The position numbers were made by a program, and so were the translations under genes. The notes beneath the pieces are model-generated. The model searched no databases and was not told the origin of the DNA. It saw nothing but the letters and a program-made list of their open reading frames with translations. From positions 986,812-1,050,811 of the forward strand of contig CAVTVA010000001.1 of the NCBI GenBank assembly GCA_963738185.1: DNA of 64,000 nt. Direction: 5' to 3'. Each line of letters starts with the position of its first letter. Within the stretch, counting starts at the first letter, position 1. Below, in pieces: positions 27,145-36,473 of this stretch. Origin of the DNA: AP-15 sp963738185 (lineage in GTDB: Bacteria > Pseudomonadota > Alphaproteobacteria > ATCC43930 > CGMCC-115725).

Positions 27145-28299
27145 ATGCTCTACAGCACCGATCGCATTCTGACGACGCATGCCGGCTCATTGCCGCGTCC
27201 GCCGGACCTCCGCGACATGGTCGTCACTAAGGCGAGCGGCGCGCCCTACGACGCCGCAGCCCTCGATCAGAGGTTGAAATCGGCTGTGGCCGAGGTGGTG
27301 CGCCGCCAGGTCGAAAGCGGCGTCGATTGCGTCAATGACGGCGAGCTGTCGAAAGCCAACTTCACCGATTACGTGCGCTGGCGGATTGCCGGCTACCAGG
27401 AGCGGCCCTCGTCCGGTCCGCGGCGGCTCAGCATTACGGCGCGCGACGAGACCAAATTCGCCGACTATTTCGCCGCCAACCCGCGCGCCCGGCCGGTCGG
27501 CCCGCCGACCATGCCGGTCTGCATCGAGAAGCTGCGCTACACGGGCCAAACCGAGCTCGCCCGCGATCTCGACAATTTCCGCGCGGCGCTAGCCGGCACC
27601 AACGTCGCCGCCGCGTTTCTGCCCGCCAACACGCCGGGCACGATCGAGCATTGGATGCTGAACGAATATTATAAGAGCGACGAAGAATTCGTCTTCGCCA
27701 TCGCCGAAATCATGCGCGAGGAATACCGGGCGATCGTCGATGCCGGTTTTCTGTTGCAGATCGACGACCCGGACCTGCCCGACGGCTGGAACTGCCTGCC
27801 CGACATCACTCTGCCCGAATACCGCAAATACGCAGCACTGCGGGTCGACGCCTTGAACCACGCGCTCGCCGGCATCCCCAGGGAGATGGTCCGGCTGCAT
27901 GTCTGCTGGGGCAGTCATCACGGCCCGCATCACGACGACATCCCGCTCGCCGAGATCATCGACCTGATCTTCCGGGTCAACGCCGGGAGCTTTTCGATCG
28001 AAGCCTCGAACCCGTGCCACGAGCACGAATGGCGCGTGTTCGAAGACGTGAAATTACCCGACGGCGCCACCCTGATCCCCGGCGTCGTCGGCCATTGCAC
28101 CGATTTTATCGAGCACCCGGACCTGGTGGCCGAGCGGCTCGTCCGCTATGCCCGGCTGGTCGGCCGCGAAAATGTGCTGGCCGGCACCGATTGCGGGCTC
28201 GGCACGCGGGTCGGCCACCCCTCGATCTGCTGGGCCAAGCTCGCCGCCCTGGCCGAGGGCGCGCGGCGCGCTACCAAAATCCTATGGGGCCACGCCTGA
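27145..28299 (+). CDS. MetE-barrel (cobalamin-independent methionine synthase II family) protein, copy 3
   Basis: A 384-residue, more divergent member: THAGSLPRPPDLRDM at the start, zinc ligands in RLHVCWGSHHGPHH, SFSIEASNPCHEHEW and GTDCGLGTRVGHP. It is translated from an ATG 14 bases after the previous stop, so almost certainly co-transcribed. It lacks the DIPGDGEFGK block of copies 1 and 2, having DCVNDGELSKANFTDY instead, which suggests a different substrate. Confidence 0.85.
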   Translation: MLYSTDRILTTHAGSLPRPPDLRDMVVTKASGAPYDAAALDQRLKSAVAEVVRRQVESGVDCVNDGELSKANFTDYVRWRIAGYQERPSSGPRRLSITARDETKFADYFAANPRARPVGPPTMPVCIEKLRYTGQTELARDLDNFRAALAGTNVAAAFLPANTPGTIEHWMLNEYYKSDEEFVFAIAEIMREEYRAIVDAGFLLQIDDPDLPDGWNCLPDITLPEYRKYAALRVDALNHALAGIPREMVRLHVCWGSHHGPHHDDIPLAEIIDLIFRVNAGSFSIEASNPCHEHEWRVFEDVKLPDGATLIPGVVGHCTDFIEHPDLVAERLVRYARLVGRENVLAGTDCGLGTRVGHPSICWAKLAALAEGARRATKILWGHA

Positions 28300-28344
28300 G
28301 TCGCCAACCTTCGCGCCGGCTCCCCCGCAACCACCTCCCTTCTC

Positions 28345-28560
28345 GCCATCCCGGCGCAGGCCGGGACCCATGTCAGCCATAGGCACCGGCCTTCCAGGCC
28401 GTGTGAAAACTGCATGTCCGCCTTCCTCGGACCCCTTTCCCGTCATTCCCGCGCAAGCGGGAATCCAGGGATTTCAGCCTGTTGCCCTGGGTCTCCGCTT
28501 TCGCGGGGACGACGAATTCTGGATGGCCGGCACGGTTTTCACACAGCCTGCTTCGCCGGT
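28345..28560. repeat. intergenic repeat pair
   Basis: Two unrelated palindromic families sit side by side: the CATCCCGGCGCAGGCCGGGA type at about 28345-28407, and the widespread CGTCATTCCCGCGCAAGCGG type at about 28440-28515, whose second arm is CTCCGCTTTCGCGGGGACGA. The region separates convergent genes. No coding sequence was seen. Confidence 0.65.
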
Positions 28561-28609
28561 GTGGCGAAGTTCCAGTTTTCTAAAAGAGGTCTGGCCCGCC
28601 ATCGCTCTG

Positions 28610-30071
28610 CTAATCTGCCGCCTGCAGCTTCGCCGTCAGGCCGAGCCGCTCGGCGACACCCCGCCCATAGGCCGGGTCCGCCTTGGTGAAATGGGCGATC
28701 TGGCGGCGCTGAATCGCCTCCGGCACGCCCTGCATCGCTGCGGCGATATTGTCGAACAGCTGGCGCTGCTGGTCCGGCGACATCAGCCGAAACAGCGCGC
28801 CGGGCTGGCTGGTAATCGTCATTGCCGGCGCGGTGGTCGTAACGGTCGGCGGCGCCGGAGATCGGCAATGGCGGCTCCTTGAACGCCGGGTCCTCGACCG
28901 GGCCGCCAAAGCTGTTCGGCTCGTAATTGACCGAGCCGCCGCCATTGCCATCAAAACGCATCGCCCCGTCGCGCTGGTAGTCGTTGACCGGCACAAGCGG
29001 CCGGTTGACCGGCAGGCTCTCGAAATTGGCGCCGAGCCGATAGCGGTGCGCGTCGCCATAGGCAAAGATGCGGAATTGCAGCATCTTGTCCGGGCTGTGG
29101 CTGATCCCGGGCACGACATTGGCTGGCGAGAACGACGCCTGCTCGACTTCGGCGAAATAATTCTCTGGATTGCGGTTCAACTCGACAACGCCGACCTCGA
29201 TCAGCGGGTAGTCCTTGTGCGGCCACACCTTGGTCAGGTCGAACGGGTTGTAGGCGAGCTTGTCGGCATCGGCCTCGGGCATGGTCTGCACATAGAGCCG
29301 CCATTTCGGATAGTCGCCGCGCTCGATCGCCTCGAACAAATCGCGCTGGTGGCTCTCACGGTCGTGGCCGACAAGCTGGGTAGCCTCGGCGTTGGTTAGG
29401 TTGGCGATGCCCTGCATCGTCTTTAGGTGAAACTTGACCCAAGAGCGCTCGTTGTTCGCGTTGATCAGGCTGAAGGTGTGGCTGCCAAAGCCGTGCATAT
29501 GGCGGAGGCTCTTCGGCAGGCCGCGATCGGAGAACAGGATCGTGACCTGGTGCAGGCTCTCCGGGCTCAATGACCAGAAATCCCACATCGCGGTCGGGTT
29601 GCGCAAATTAGTCTTCGGGTCGCGCTTTTGCGTATGGATGAAATCGGGGAATTTGTACGGGTCGCGGACGAAGAACACCGGGGTGTTGTTGCCGACCAGG
29701 TCCCAATTGCCGTCCTCGGTGTAGAATTTCATGGCAAAACCCCGCACGTCGCGCTCGGCATCGGCCGCGCCGCGCTCGCCGGCGACCGTCGAAAACCGCC
29801 AGAAGCACGGCGTCTGTTTGCCGACCTGGCTGAACAATTTGGCCTTGGTCCAGCGGGTGATGTCGCCGGTGACCGTCAGGGTGCCGTAGGCGCCGGAGCC
29901 CTTGGCGTGCACCACCCGCTCCGGGATCCGCTCGCGGTTGAAATGGGCGTGCTTTTCGAACAGCTGCCAATCCTGCACCAAGAGCGGCCCGCGCGGCCCG
30001 GCGGTCAGGCTGTTCTGGTTGTCGCCGACCGGGATGCCGGCGGCGGTGGTCAGCTTGGGCTTCGACTCCAT
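28610..30071 (-). pseudogene. katA: monofunctional heme catalase, one frameshift near the C-terminus
   Basis: Small-subunit catalase of about 485 codons that dismutates hydrogen peroxide. The active site is intact: H55 (RVVHAKGSGAYG), N128/N129 (DLVGNNTPVF) and the heme-ligating Y338 (RIFAYGDAHRYRLG). The frame breaks at about 28807, where one extra base follows DDYQ; the true C-terminus continues as PGALFRLMSPDQQRQLFDNI and AYGRGVAERLGL. One clean indel in otherwise perfect sequence suggests an assembly error. A Fur-family-like dyad lies just upstream. Confidence 0.88.
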
Positions 30072-30107
30072 TCCTGCTCTCCGTGCCTGGTCACATTAGA
30101 CTCATTC

Positions 30108-30122
30108 TTAGAATGATTCCAA
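30108..30122. promoter_or_regulatory. Irr/Fur-family operator candidate upstream of catalase
   Basis: TTAGAA-TGA-TTCCAA is one mismatch from the inverted repeat TTAGAANNNTTCTAA recognised by Irr-type Fur proteins in alphaproteobacteria. The overlapping ATTCTTAGAAT is also a dyad. The site is about 37-51 bases before the catalase start, a normal promoter position. Regulator identity is inferred. Confidence 0.45.
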
Positions 30123-30214
30123 TTTGAGCGTTGCCCGCAGCAATGTCAATGCTCGCGCTCCAGTGCCGGATTGGATCGAAGTGAGCTTGCGGAAGCCGGC
30201 CGCCGCGAGCCAAA

Positions 30215-31180
30215 GTGCAGCCCGTGTCAGCTGAAATCCTCGTTGCCGAACCCTCGGCGATCGCGCGCGCTGCGCGGCTGCTGCGCGAGGGACGCCTCGT
30301 CGCCTTCCCGACCGAGACCGTCTACGGGCTCGGCGCCGATGCGACCAATGAACGCGCGGTGGCCGAGATATTCGCCGCCAAGGGCCGGCCCAGCTTCAAC
30401 CCGCTGATCGTCCACATCGCGGGCCTCGCCGAAGCCGATGGGCTCGCCGTCTTCGACCCGCCGGCGCGCGACATCGCCGCGCGTTTCTGGCCGGGCCCAC
30501 TCTCGCTCGTATTGCCTCGCCGGGCCGATAGCGGGCTGTCGCTGCTGGCCAGCGCCGGGCTCGACACGGTGGCGCTCCGCGCCCCGGCCCATCCGGTGGC
30601 GCAAGCGTTGCTCGCCGCCGTCGGGCGCCCGATCGCCGCACCCTCGGCCAACCGTTCGGGCCGGGTCAGCCCGACCGAGGCGGCGCACGTCGCCGCCGAG
30701 CTCAGCGACCGCGTCGCGCTGATCCTCGATGGCGGACGATGCCCGGTCGGGGTCGAATCGACGGTGCTCGACTTGTCGGGCGACATCCCCACTCTGTTGC
30801 GCCCCGGCGGCGTCACCCTAGAGCAGCTGACCGCACTGCTCGGCCCGATCTCGACGCGAGCCGCCGGCCCGCCGCGCTCGCCCGGCTTGCTGGCGAGCCA
30901 TTACGCGCCGGTATTGCCATTGCGTCTCGACGCGCGCGACGCCCGCCCCGGCGAGGCGCTGCTCGCCTTCGGCCCCAGCGCACTGCCTGGATTTTCCGAG
31001 ACCCTGTGGCTCAGCCGCTCGGGCGACCTCGCCGAGGCCGCGGCCAATCTGTTCGCGCTGCTGCGCCGGCTCGACCGGCCCGACTTCGCCGGCATCGCGG
31101 TCATGCCGATCCCCGAGCATGGCCTCGGGCGCGCCATCAACGACCGCCTGCGCCGCGCCGCCGCCCCGCGGCCGGGCTGA
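30215..31180 (+). CDS. L-threonylcarbamoyladenylate synthase (Sua5/YrdC type)
   Basis: A 321-residue protein with a YrdC domain and the extra C-terminal Sua5 domain. It makes threonylcarbamoyl-AMP for the t6A37 modification of ANN-decoding tRNAs. GRLVAFPTETVYGLGADATN, the KGRPSFNPLIVH ATP/threonine loop and PSANRSGRVSPT are all intact. The linker and Sua5 domain begin near SPGLLASHYAP. It starts at GTG 30215, with a second GTG three codons later as an alternative. Divergent from catalase. Confidence 0.9.
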   Translation: MQPVSAEILVAEPSAIARAARLLREGRLVAFPTETVYGLGADATNERAVAEIFAAKGRPSFNPLIVHIAGLAEADGLAVFDPPARDIAARFWPGPLSLVLPRRADSGLSLLASAGLDTVALRAPAHPVAQALLAAVGRPIAAPSANRSGRVSPTEAAHVAAELSDRVALILDGGRCPVGVESTVLDLSGDIPTLLRPGGVTLEQLTALLGPISTRAAGPPRSPGLLASHYAPVLPLRLDARDARPGEALLAFGPSALPGFSETLWLSRSGDLAEAAANLFALLRRLDRPDFAGIAVMPIPEHGLGRAINDRLRRAAAPRPG

Positions 31181-31278
31181 ATTTGCCGCGGTTCGCCTTC
31201 CAGGCTGGGCCGCGATCGTCAGGGCGAGACGGCGCGGTTCTTGCACAAAGCCCGGCGGGATGACCCTGGAGCGCAACA

Positions 31279-31509
31279 ATGGCTGGGCATCGCGATTTGT
31301 TTGCGTCCGCCGGCATCGGGCATAATCGCGGGCCAGCGCTCGATCCCGGCGCCGGCTGGCGAGGATTTTGCTGGAGAAAGGCTGCGGCGCAGGCGTGGAA
31401 GCTGCCGCCACGCGAGGTCGTGCTCGCCCGCCTCGCCCGCGCGGAAGCGCTCGGCATCAGCTATCGCCAATACACCTCGGTGCTGCTCGACCGCGGCGTG
31501 CATCTTTGA
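31279..31509 (+). CDS. small conserved hypothetical protein
   Basis: A 76-residue protein with HNRGPALDPGAGWRGFCWRK followed by AWKLPPREVVLARLARAEAL and SYRQYTSVLLDRGVHL. This pattern is familiar from small uncharacterised rhizobial-type proteins; no function is known to me. It lies just before a bidirectional terminator. Confidence 0.6.
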   Translation: MAGHRDLFASAGIGHNRGPALDPGAGWRGFCWRKAAAQAWKLPPREVVLARLARAEALGISYRQYTSVLLDRGVHL

Positions 31510-31532
31510 GCGGCAATGGCCCCAGAAGTAAC

Positions 31533-31570
31533 AAAAAAAGCCCCGCCGGAGCGGGGCTTCGTGTCTTTTT
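31533..31570. terminator. bidirectional rho-independent terminator
   Basis: AAAAAAA, then the stem GCCCCGC-CGGA-GCGGGGC, then a T-rich tail ending TTTTT. It separates the small plus-strand gene from the convergent superoxide dismutase gene. Confidence 0.85.
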
Positions 31571-31579
31571 GCCTAGGCT

Positions 31580-32182
31580 TCAGCCGGCCTGGGCCAGGTT
31601 TTGGGCGGCAAAGTCCCAGTTCACCAAGTGATCGAGAAAGGTCTGGATGAAATCGGGTCGCCGGTTCTGGTAATCGAGATAATAGGCGTGCTCCCACACA
31701 TCGCAGGTCAGGAGCGCGGTTTGGCCTTCGGCCAGCGGGTTGACCGCGTTCGGGGTGGCCACGATCTTCAATTGGCCGCGCTCGGCGACGAGCCAGCCCC
31801 AGCCGCTGCCGAACTGGCCCGCGGCGGCGGTCTTGAACGCCTCCTTGAACTTGTCGATGCCGCCGCAATCGCGGGTGATCGCCGCGGCGAGGTTGCCGCT
31901 CGGCGCGCCGCCGCCCTGCGGCTTCATCGAATTCCAGAAAAAGGTGTGATTCCACACCTGCGCGGCGTTGTTGAAGATGCCGGTCTTCGAGCTGTCCTTG
32001 TAGGTCGCCTTGATGATCTCCTCGAGCGACTGGCTCTCCATCGGCGAGCCCTTGACCAGGTTGTTCAGGTTCGTGACATAAGCCTGATGGTGCCTGCCAT
32101 GGTGGAAATCCAAGGTGCGCTCCGACATGTGCGGCTCAAGCGCATTTTTCGGATAGGGCAGGGGCGGCAATTCAAAAGCCAT
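31580..32182 (-). CDS. sodB: iron superoxide dismutase
   Basis: A 200-residue Fe/Mn-type SOD, cytoplasmic. Metal ligands: H27 (LDFHHGRHHQAYV), the His in QVWNHTFFWNSM, and Asp and His in CDVWEHAYYLDYQ. The pattern and length match Fe-SOD (NNLVKGSPM, PSGNLAAAI). The start at 32182 (MAFELPPLPYPKN) aligns with E. coli SodB. It is divergent from the NDUFAF6-like gene by only 20 bases. Confidence 0.93.
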   Translation of the reverse strand: MAFELPPLPYPKNALEPHMSERTLDFHHGRHHQAYVTNLNNLVKGSPMESQSLEEIIKATYKDSSKTGIFNNAAQVWNHTFFWNSMKPQGGGAPSGNLAAAITRDCGGIDKFKEAFKTAAAGQFGSGWGWLVAERGQLKIVATPNAVNPLAEGQTALLTCDVWEHAYYLDYQNRRPDFIQTFLDHLVNWDFAAQNLAQAG

Positions 32183-32202
32183 GACGACCATCCCAGATCT
32201 GT

Positions 32203-33099
32203 GTGAACGGAGTGCGTGAAAAAACGCCGGTCTCGGGCCAACGTTCCGCCGCAAGGGCGGAACCGTCGTCGCCGACCGCGGCGCTGGTGCGGCATCATGA
32301 CCGCGACCGGTACCAGACGGCGCTGTTTGCCCCAGCCGCGCGCCGCGAGGCGCTGTTTGCGCTTTACGCTTTCAACTACGAGATTGCAAGGGTGCGCGAG
32401 ACCGTCACCCAGCCGGTCTTGGGCCGGATCCGGCTCGAATGGTGGCGCGAAAACATCGCGGCCTGCTATGGCGGCGGGCCGGTGCGGCGTCATCCGGTGG
32501 CCGCGGCGCTGGCGCTGACGATCAGCGAGCGGGGACTGACGCGGGCGCATTTCGACCGGCTGATCGATGCGCGCGAGGCCGATTTCGATGCGGAGCCGCC
32601 GGCCACTCTGGACGCCCTCGAAGATTATGCCGATCGAACCTCGTCGACCCTGACCCTTCTCGGGCTCGAGGCGCTCGGCGTGTCCGAGCCTGCCGCTGCC
32701 GAGCCAGGGCGTCATGTCGGCATCGCCTATGCGCTGGCCGGGCTGCTCAGGGCGCTGCCGCTGCTGTCGATCCTGGGACGGTCGATCATCCCGGCGGATA
32801 CCGCCGCGCGTGCCGGCCTCAGCCGGGGAGATATCGCGGCGCGGCGGGGCACGCCGGCATTGTCGGCCGCTGCCGCCGAGATCGCTGCCGCGGCTCGGGG
32901 CCATCTGCTGATGGCGCGAGCGATGCGCCATGCCGCCCCCCGGCAGGCGCTGCCGGCGCTGCTGCCGGCGGTCATCGCGCAACACTCGCTGCAGCGCCTG
33001 AGGAGGGCCGGATACGACCCGTTCGCGCCGGCGCTGGCGCGTCCCGACCCGTTGCAGAGCTGGCGGCTCGCCGCCGCGGCGCTGCGCGGCCGGTTCTGA
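32203..33099 (+). CDS. squalene/phytoene synthase family protein (NDUFAF6-like)
   Basis: About 298 residues. LVRHHDRDRYQTALFAPAAR, LFALYAFNYEIARVRETVTQ and RIRLEWWRENI match the alphaproteobacterial homologues of mitochondrial NDUFAF6, a complex I assembly factor with a prenyl-synthase fold. Aspartate-rich catalytic motifs of true squalene synthases are weak or absent (YADRTSSTLTLLGLEAL), so synthase activity is doubtful. The exact start is uncertain; GTG 32203 is used. Confidence 0.78.
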   Translation: MNGVREKTPVSGQRSAARAEPSSPTAALVRHHDRDRYQTALFAPAARREALFALYAFNYEIARVRETVTQPVLGRIRLEWWRENIAACYGGGPVRRHPVAAALALTISERGLTRAHFDRLIDAREADFDAEPPATLDALEDYADRTSSTLTLLGLEALGVSEPAAAEPGRHVGIAYALAGLLRALPLLSILGRSIIPADTAARAGLSRGDIAARRGTPALSAAAAEIAAAARGHLLMARAMRHAAPRQALPALLPAVIAQHSLQRLRRAGYDPFAPALARPDPLQSWRLAAAALRGRF

Positions 33100-33215
33100 C
33101 TGCGATCAGCGCCCGCGGAAGTTCGTAGGGGTGGGTTGAACGCAGTGAAACCCATCGCCGTCGCGGCAAGGGCACCGAGCACTATGGGTTTCGCGAGGCT
33201 CAATCCATCCTACAT

Positions 33216-34013
33216 TCAGCGGCCGCGGAAATCGGGGAGGCGGCGGTCGGCCATCGCCTTGACGCCCTCAGCGAAATCTTCGGTGCGGCGCAGCCAGTCC
33301 TGCTCGACCAGCTCGCGCTCGGTCGCCGCCTCGATCGCATCGACCAGCCCGCGGCGCAAGGTCTCGCGCGTCGCCATCACGGCGAGCGGCGCCGATTGGG
33401 CGATTTCGAGGGCGAGCTGCTGCGCGGCGGCGCGCACTTCGGCCTGCGGCACCAACAGGTCGGCGAGGCCGATCCGCACCGCTTCGTCGCCGTGAATGCG
33501 CCGCCCAGTGTAAAAGAGCAGCGCCGCCTGCTGCGCGCCGACCAGCCGCGGCAGGGTCGCGGTCAGGCCGAAGCCCGGATGAAAACCGAGGCGGTTGAAA
33601 TTCGCGCTGAACCGCGCCTCCTCGCAGGTCACGCGGAAATCGGCGACGAGGGCGAGGCCGAGGCCGCCGCCGACCGCCGCACCCTGCACTGCGGCGACAA
33701 TCGGCTTTCTGGTGCGGAAAAGGCGGATCGCCTCCTTGTAGAGATGCCGGCCAGCGGCGTTGCGGGCGCCCTCGGCGACGGTGCCAGTGTCCATCCGCTT
33801 CGCGAAATCGGCGCCGGCGCAGAACGAGCGGCCTTCGGCGGCAAAGACGATCGCACGGCAATCGGGATCGGCGTCGAGCCGCTCAAACGCCTCGCCGATT
33901 TCGGCGACCAGCGCGCTGTCAAAGAAATTATGCGGCGGCCGGCGCATCTCGACCGTGGCGACATGGCCGTCATGGCTGACGCCGATCTCGCGGTACACAG
34001 GGGAATCTGGCAT
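33216..34013 (-). CDS. enoyl-CoA hydratase/isomerase family protein
   Basis: About 265 residues of the crotonase superfamily. The oxyanion hole is formed by SFCAGADF and GAAVGGGLGLAL; the first catalytic Glu position of true hydratases is not evident (NFNRLGFHPGFGLTATLPRL). The ATG at 34013 has GAGGAG eight bases upstream. It lies downstream of the acyl-CoA synthetase and dehydrogenase genes and probably acts on the same CoA esters. Confidence 0.88.
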   Translation of the reverse strand: MPDSPVYREIGVSHDGHVATVEMRRPPHNFFDSALVAEIGEAFERLDADPDCRAIVFAAEGRSFCAGADFAKRMDTGTVAEGARNAAGRHLYKEAIRLFRTRKPIVAAVQGAAVGGGLGLALVADFRVTCEEARFSANFNRLGFHPGFGLTATLPRLVGAQQAALLFYTGRRIHGDEAVRIGLADLLVPQAEVRAAAQQLALEIAQSAPLAVMATRETLRRGLVDAIEAATERELVEQDWLRRTEDFAEGVKAMADRRLPDFRGR

Positions 34014-34030
34014 TAAGTGTCTCCTCAAAA

Positions 34031-34118
34031 GCCCTCACCCACCCGCGCCGTGCACCGGGTCCCCCCTCTCCCGCATTGCGGGAGAGGGTGCCGAGCGCAG
34101 CGAGGCGGGTGAGGGCGA
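34031..34118. repeat. CTCTCCCGC-type intergenic palindrome
   Basis: CCCTCACCCACCCGC, then CTCTCCCGCATTGCGGGAGA, then GAGGCGGGTGAGGG, giving nested inverted repeats. A widespread proteobacterial intergenic repeat lying between the synthetase and hydratase genes. Confidence 0.7.
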
Positions 34119-34131
34119 AGCGGCGTTGCCA

Positions 34132-36267
34132 TTATTTGCGGCGCTTGACGATCAGCGCATCGACGACGGTCAGACCTTGGCTGTGGACGATGACTGGGTT
34201 GAGGTCAATCTCGTCTATCTGGTCGGCGTGGTCGGCGGCGAAACGCGACAAGGCCGCTATCAATTCGGCCAGCGCGGCACGGTCGGCGGGCGGGGCGCCG
34301 CGCACGCCGTCGAGCAGCGCTGCGCCTTTGAGTTCGCCGAGCAAAGTGAGCGCCTCACCCACCCCGATCGGCGCCGGCGCAAAAACAACGTCGCGCAGCA
34401 CCTCGACATGAATGCCGCCGAGCCCGACCATCAGCATCGGGCCGAAATCCGGGTCGCGGCTGACCCCGAGAATGATCTCACAGCCGGGCGGCGCCATCTG
34501 CTGCACCAGCACGCCCTCGATCGCCGCACCCGGATGCGCCGCGGCGGCATTGGCCAGCACCCGCGCATAGGCCGCGCGCACCGCCGCCTCGCCCGGTGAC
34601 ATTCAGCGCCACTGCTCCGGCCTCGGTCTTGTGGGCGATGTCGGGCGACTGCACCTTCAGCGCAACCGGTCCGCCGATCCGCGCCGCCGCCGCGGCTGCC
34701 ATCTCGGCGGAGGTCGCCAGCGCCTCGGGCGGACGCGATATTCCGTAACCGGCGAGCAATGCCTTGGCCGCGTGCTCGGTCAACACCGGGCCGGCGGTGG
34801 CGAGCGCGCGGGCGGCTTCCTCGCCCACAGAGGGCGCGGTCGCCGGCATTGGCGATCGGCGCCGCCGCTCCTGAAACCGGCCGTAATCGACCAGCGCCTT
34901 GATCGCGCGGGCGCAGCTCGGCATTGAGGTGTAGCAGGGGATGCCGGCTTCGGCGAAGGCAGCCATCGCCGCCGGCGAGGCGCTGGTGTAGGCGCATAAG
35001 AGGATCGGCTTGTCGTTCGGCCCGCTAAGCTTCGCCAGCTGTGCGGCATGCCCCGCCGCCGTCGCCTCGTTGGCGAGCGAGCCGATCAAGAGGATCGTGT
35101 CGATATGCTGCGACTGGCGCAGAATCTCGATGATCCGCGCATAGCCGACCTCGTGGATCGCCTGCGCGGTGGCATCGACCGGGTTCCGCGCCGAGGCATA
35201 GGACGGCAGCAATGCGAGGATGCGCTCCTGGATGTCGTCTTCGAGTGCGGGCACCTCGAGCCCATGCGCCGCGAGGATGTCGGCCATCCATACGGCACTC
35301 CCGCCCGAGCCGGTGATTATCGCGACACGGTTGCCGCGCGGCACCGGGCAAAACGAGAAAGCCGCGGCGACGTCGAGCATATGGTCGAGGTCATCGCCGC
35401 GGATGATGCCGTGATGGCGAAAGATCGCATCGTCGATCACACCGGCATGCGCCAGCGACCCGGTGTGCGAGGCTGCGGCGCGGCGCCCGGCGTCGGAGCG
35501 GCCGACCTTGGCGACGATCAGCGGCTTGCTGGCTTCGGCGGCCTTATCGGCGACGGCGCGGAACCGAGCGGGGTCGCGGATGCCTTCGAGGTAGACGAGA
35601 AAGATGTCGGCGCCGCCATGGTCGAGCATCCAGTCGATGTAGTCGTGCGCTTCGAGGATCGTCTGGTTGCCGGCGCTGACCTGATACGTAAAGCGCAATT
35701 GCCGGTCTCGGCCGCGGTTCAGAAAGGCAAACGTCAACGCCCCGCTTTGGCAGCTGACCGCGATCGGCCGGCCATGCGGCGTCGCCGGCAACAGGGCGCG
35801 CTCGGGGTCGTGAAAGACCGGGCTGAAAGTCGCGACGACACGCTGCAGCGGGTTGACGAGGCCCTCGGAATTGGGCCCGCAGATCAGCAGACCGTGCTGC
35901 CCTGCGACGCGGCGCAATTCCAGATCGCGGGCATGGGCGGCCTCGCCCTTCTCCTCGGCAAAGCCCGAGCTGATCACGACCGCGGCGCGGATGCCGCCTC
36001 GGCCGCATTCGTCCAAGGTCTGCGGCACCAGCGCCGCGGGGACCAGGATCACCGCGAGATCGGCGGGCTCGGGCAGGTCGGCGAGCGATGGGTAGGCGCG
36101 CAGGCCCAGCACCTCGCCTTGGCTGCGGGTCACCGGATAGACTCGGCCCGTCGTAGCCGTGCCCGATCAGCGCATGGGTCAGCCGGCCGCGCAAGCGTAT
36201 GCGGATCGGCCGAGGCGCCGACGATCGCGATGCTCTCGGGCGCGAACAGCGGGCGAAGATCAGGCAT
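34132..36267 (-). pseudogene. NDP-forming acyl-CoA synthetase (acetate--CoA ligase family), three frameshifts
   Basis: About 710 codons with the domain order of ADP-forming acyl-CoA synthetases: CoA-binding (FAPESIAIVGASADPHT), succinyl-CoA ligase-like domains (LLICGPNSEGLVNP, AVSCQSGALTFAFLNRG with the family His replaced in this region, AIITGSGGSAVWMADIL) and a C-terminal ATP-grasp (GGPVALKVQSPDIAHKTEAG). Frames change near 36195, near 36150 (one extra C) and near 34600, but all pieces are collinear. It activates a carboxylic acid to its CoA ester and lies upstream of the enoyl-CoA hydratase, in the same direction as the acyl-CoA dehydrogenases. The substrate is unknown. Confidence 0.82.
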
Positions 36268-36283
36268 TCTGCACACGGCCTGA

Positions 36284-36430
36284 AATGCCCTCTCCGCCCG
36301 TTCTGGGGGGAGAGGGAGGGGACCCGTCGCGCAGCGGCGGGGAGGGTGAGGTGGGCGGCTCCGGCGCGTGGCATCGAGACCCACCTCACCCCAGCCCTCT
36401 CCCCCCGCAAGCGGGCGGAGAGGGGGCCGC
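36284..36430. repeat. long inverted repeat
   Basis: CCCTCTCCGCCCGTTCTGGG at the left and CCCCGCAAGCGGGCGGAGAG at the right, so the arms GCCCTCTCCGCCCG and CGGGCGGAGAGGG pair around a loop of over 100 bases that contains further GAGGGTGAGGTGGG and CCCACCTCACCC arms. It fills the gap before the synthetase gene. Confidence 0.7.
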
Positions 36431-36473
36431 GCTGCGACCCTCAGAGGATTTCGTGGTCATCTAACGGCTTTGC

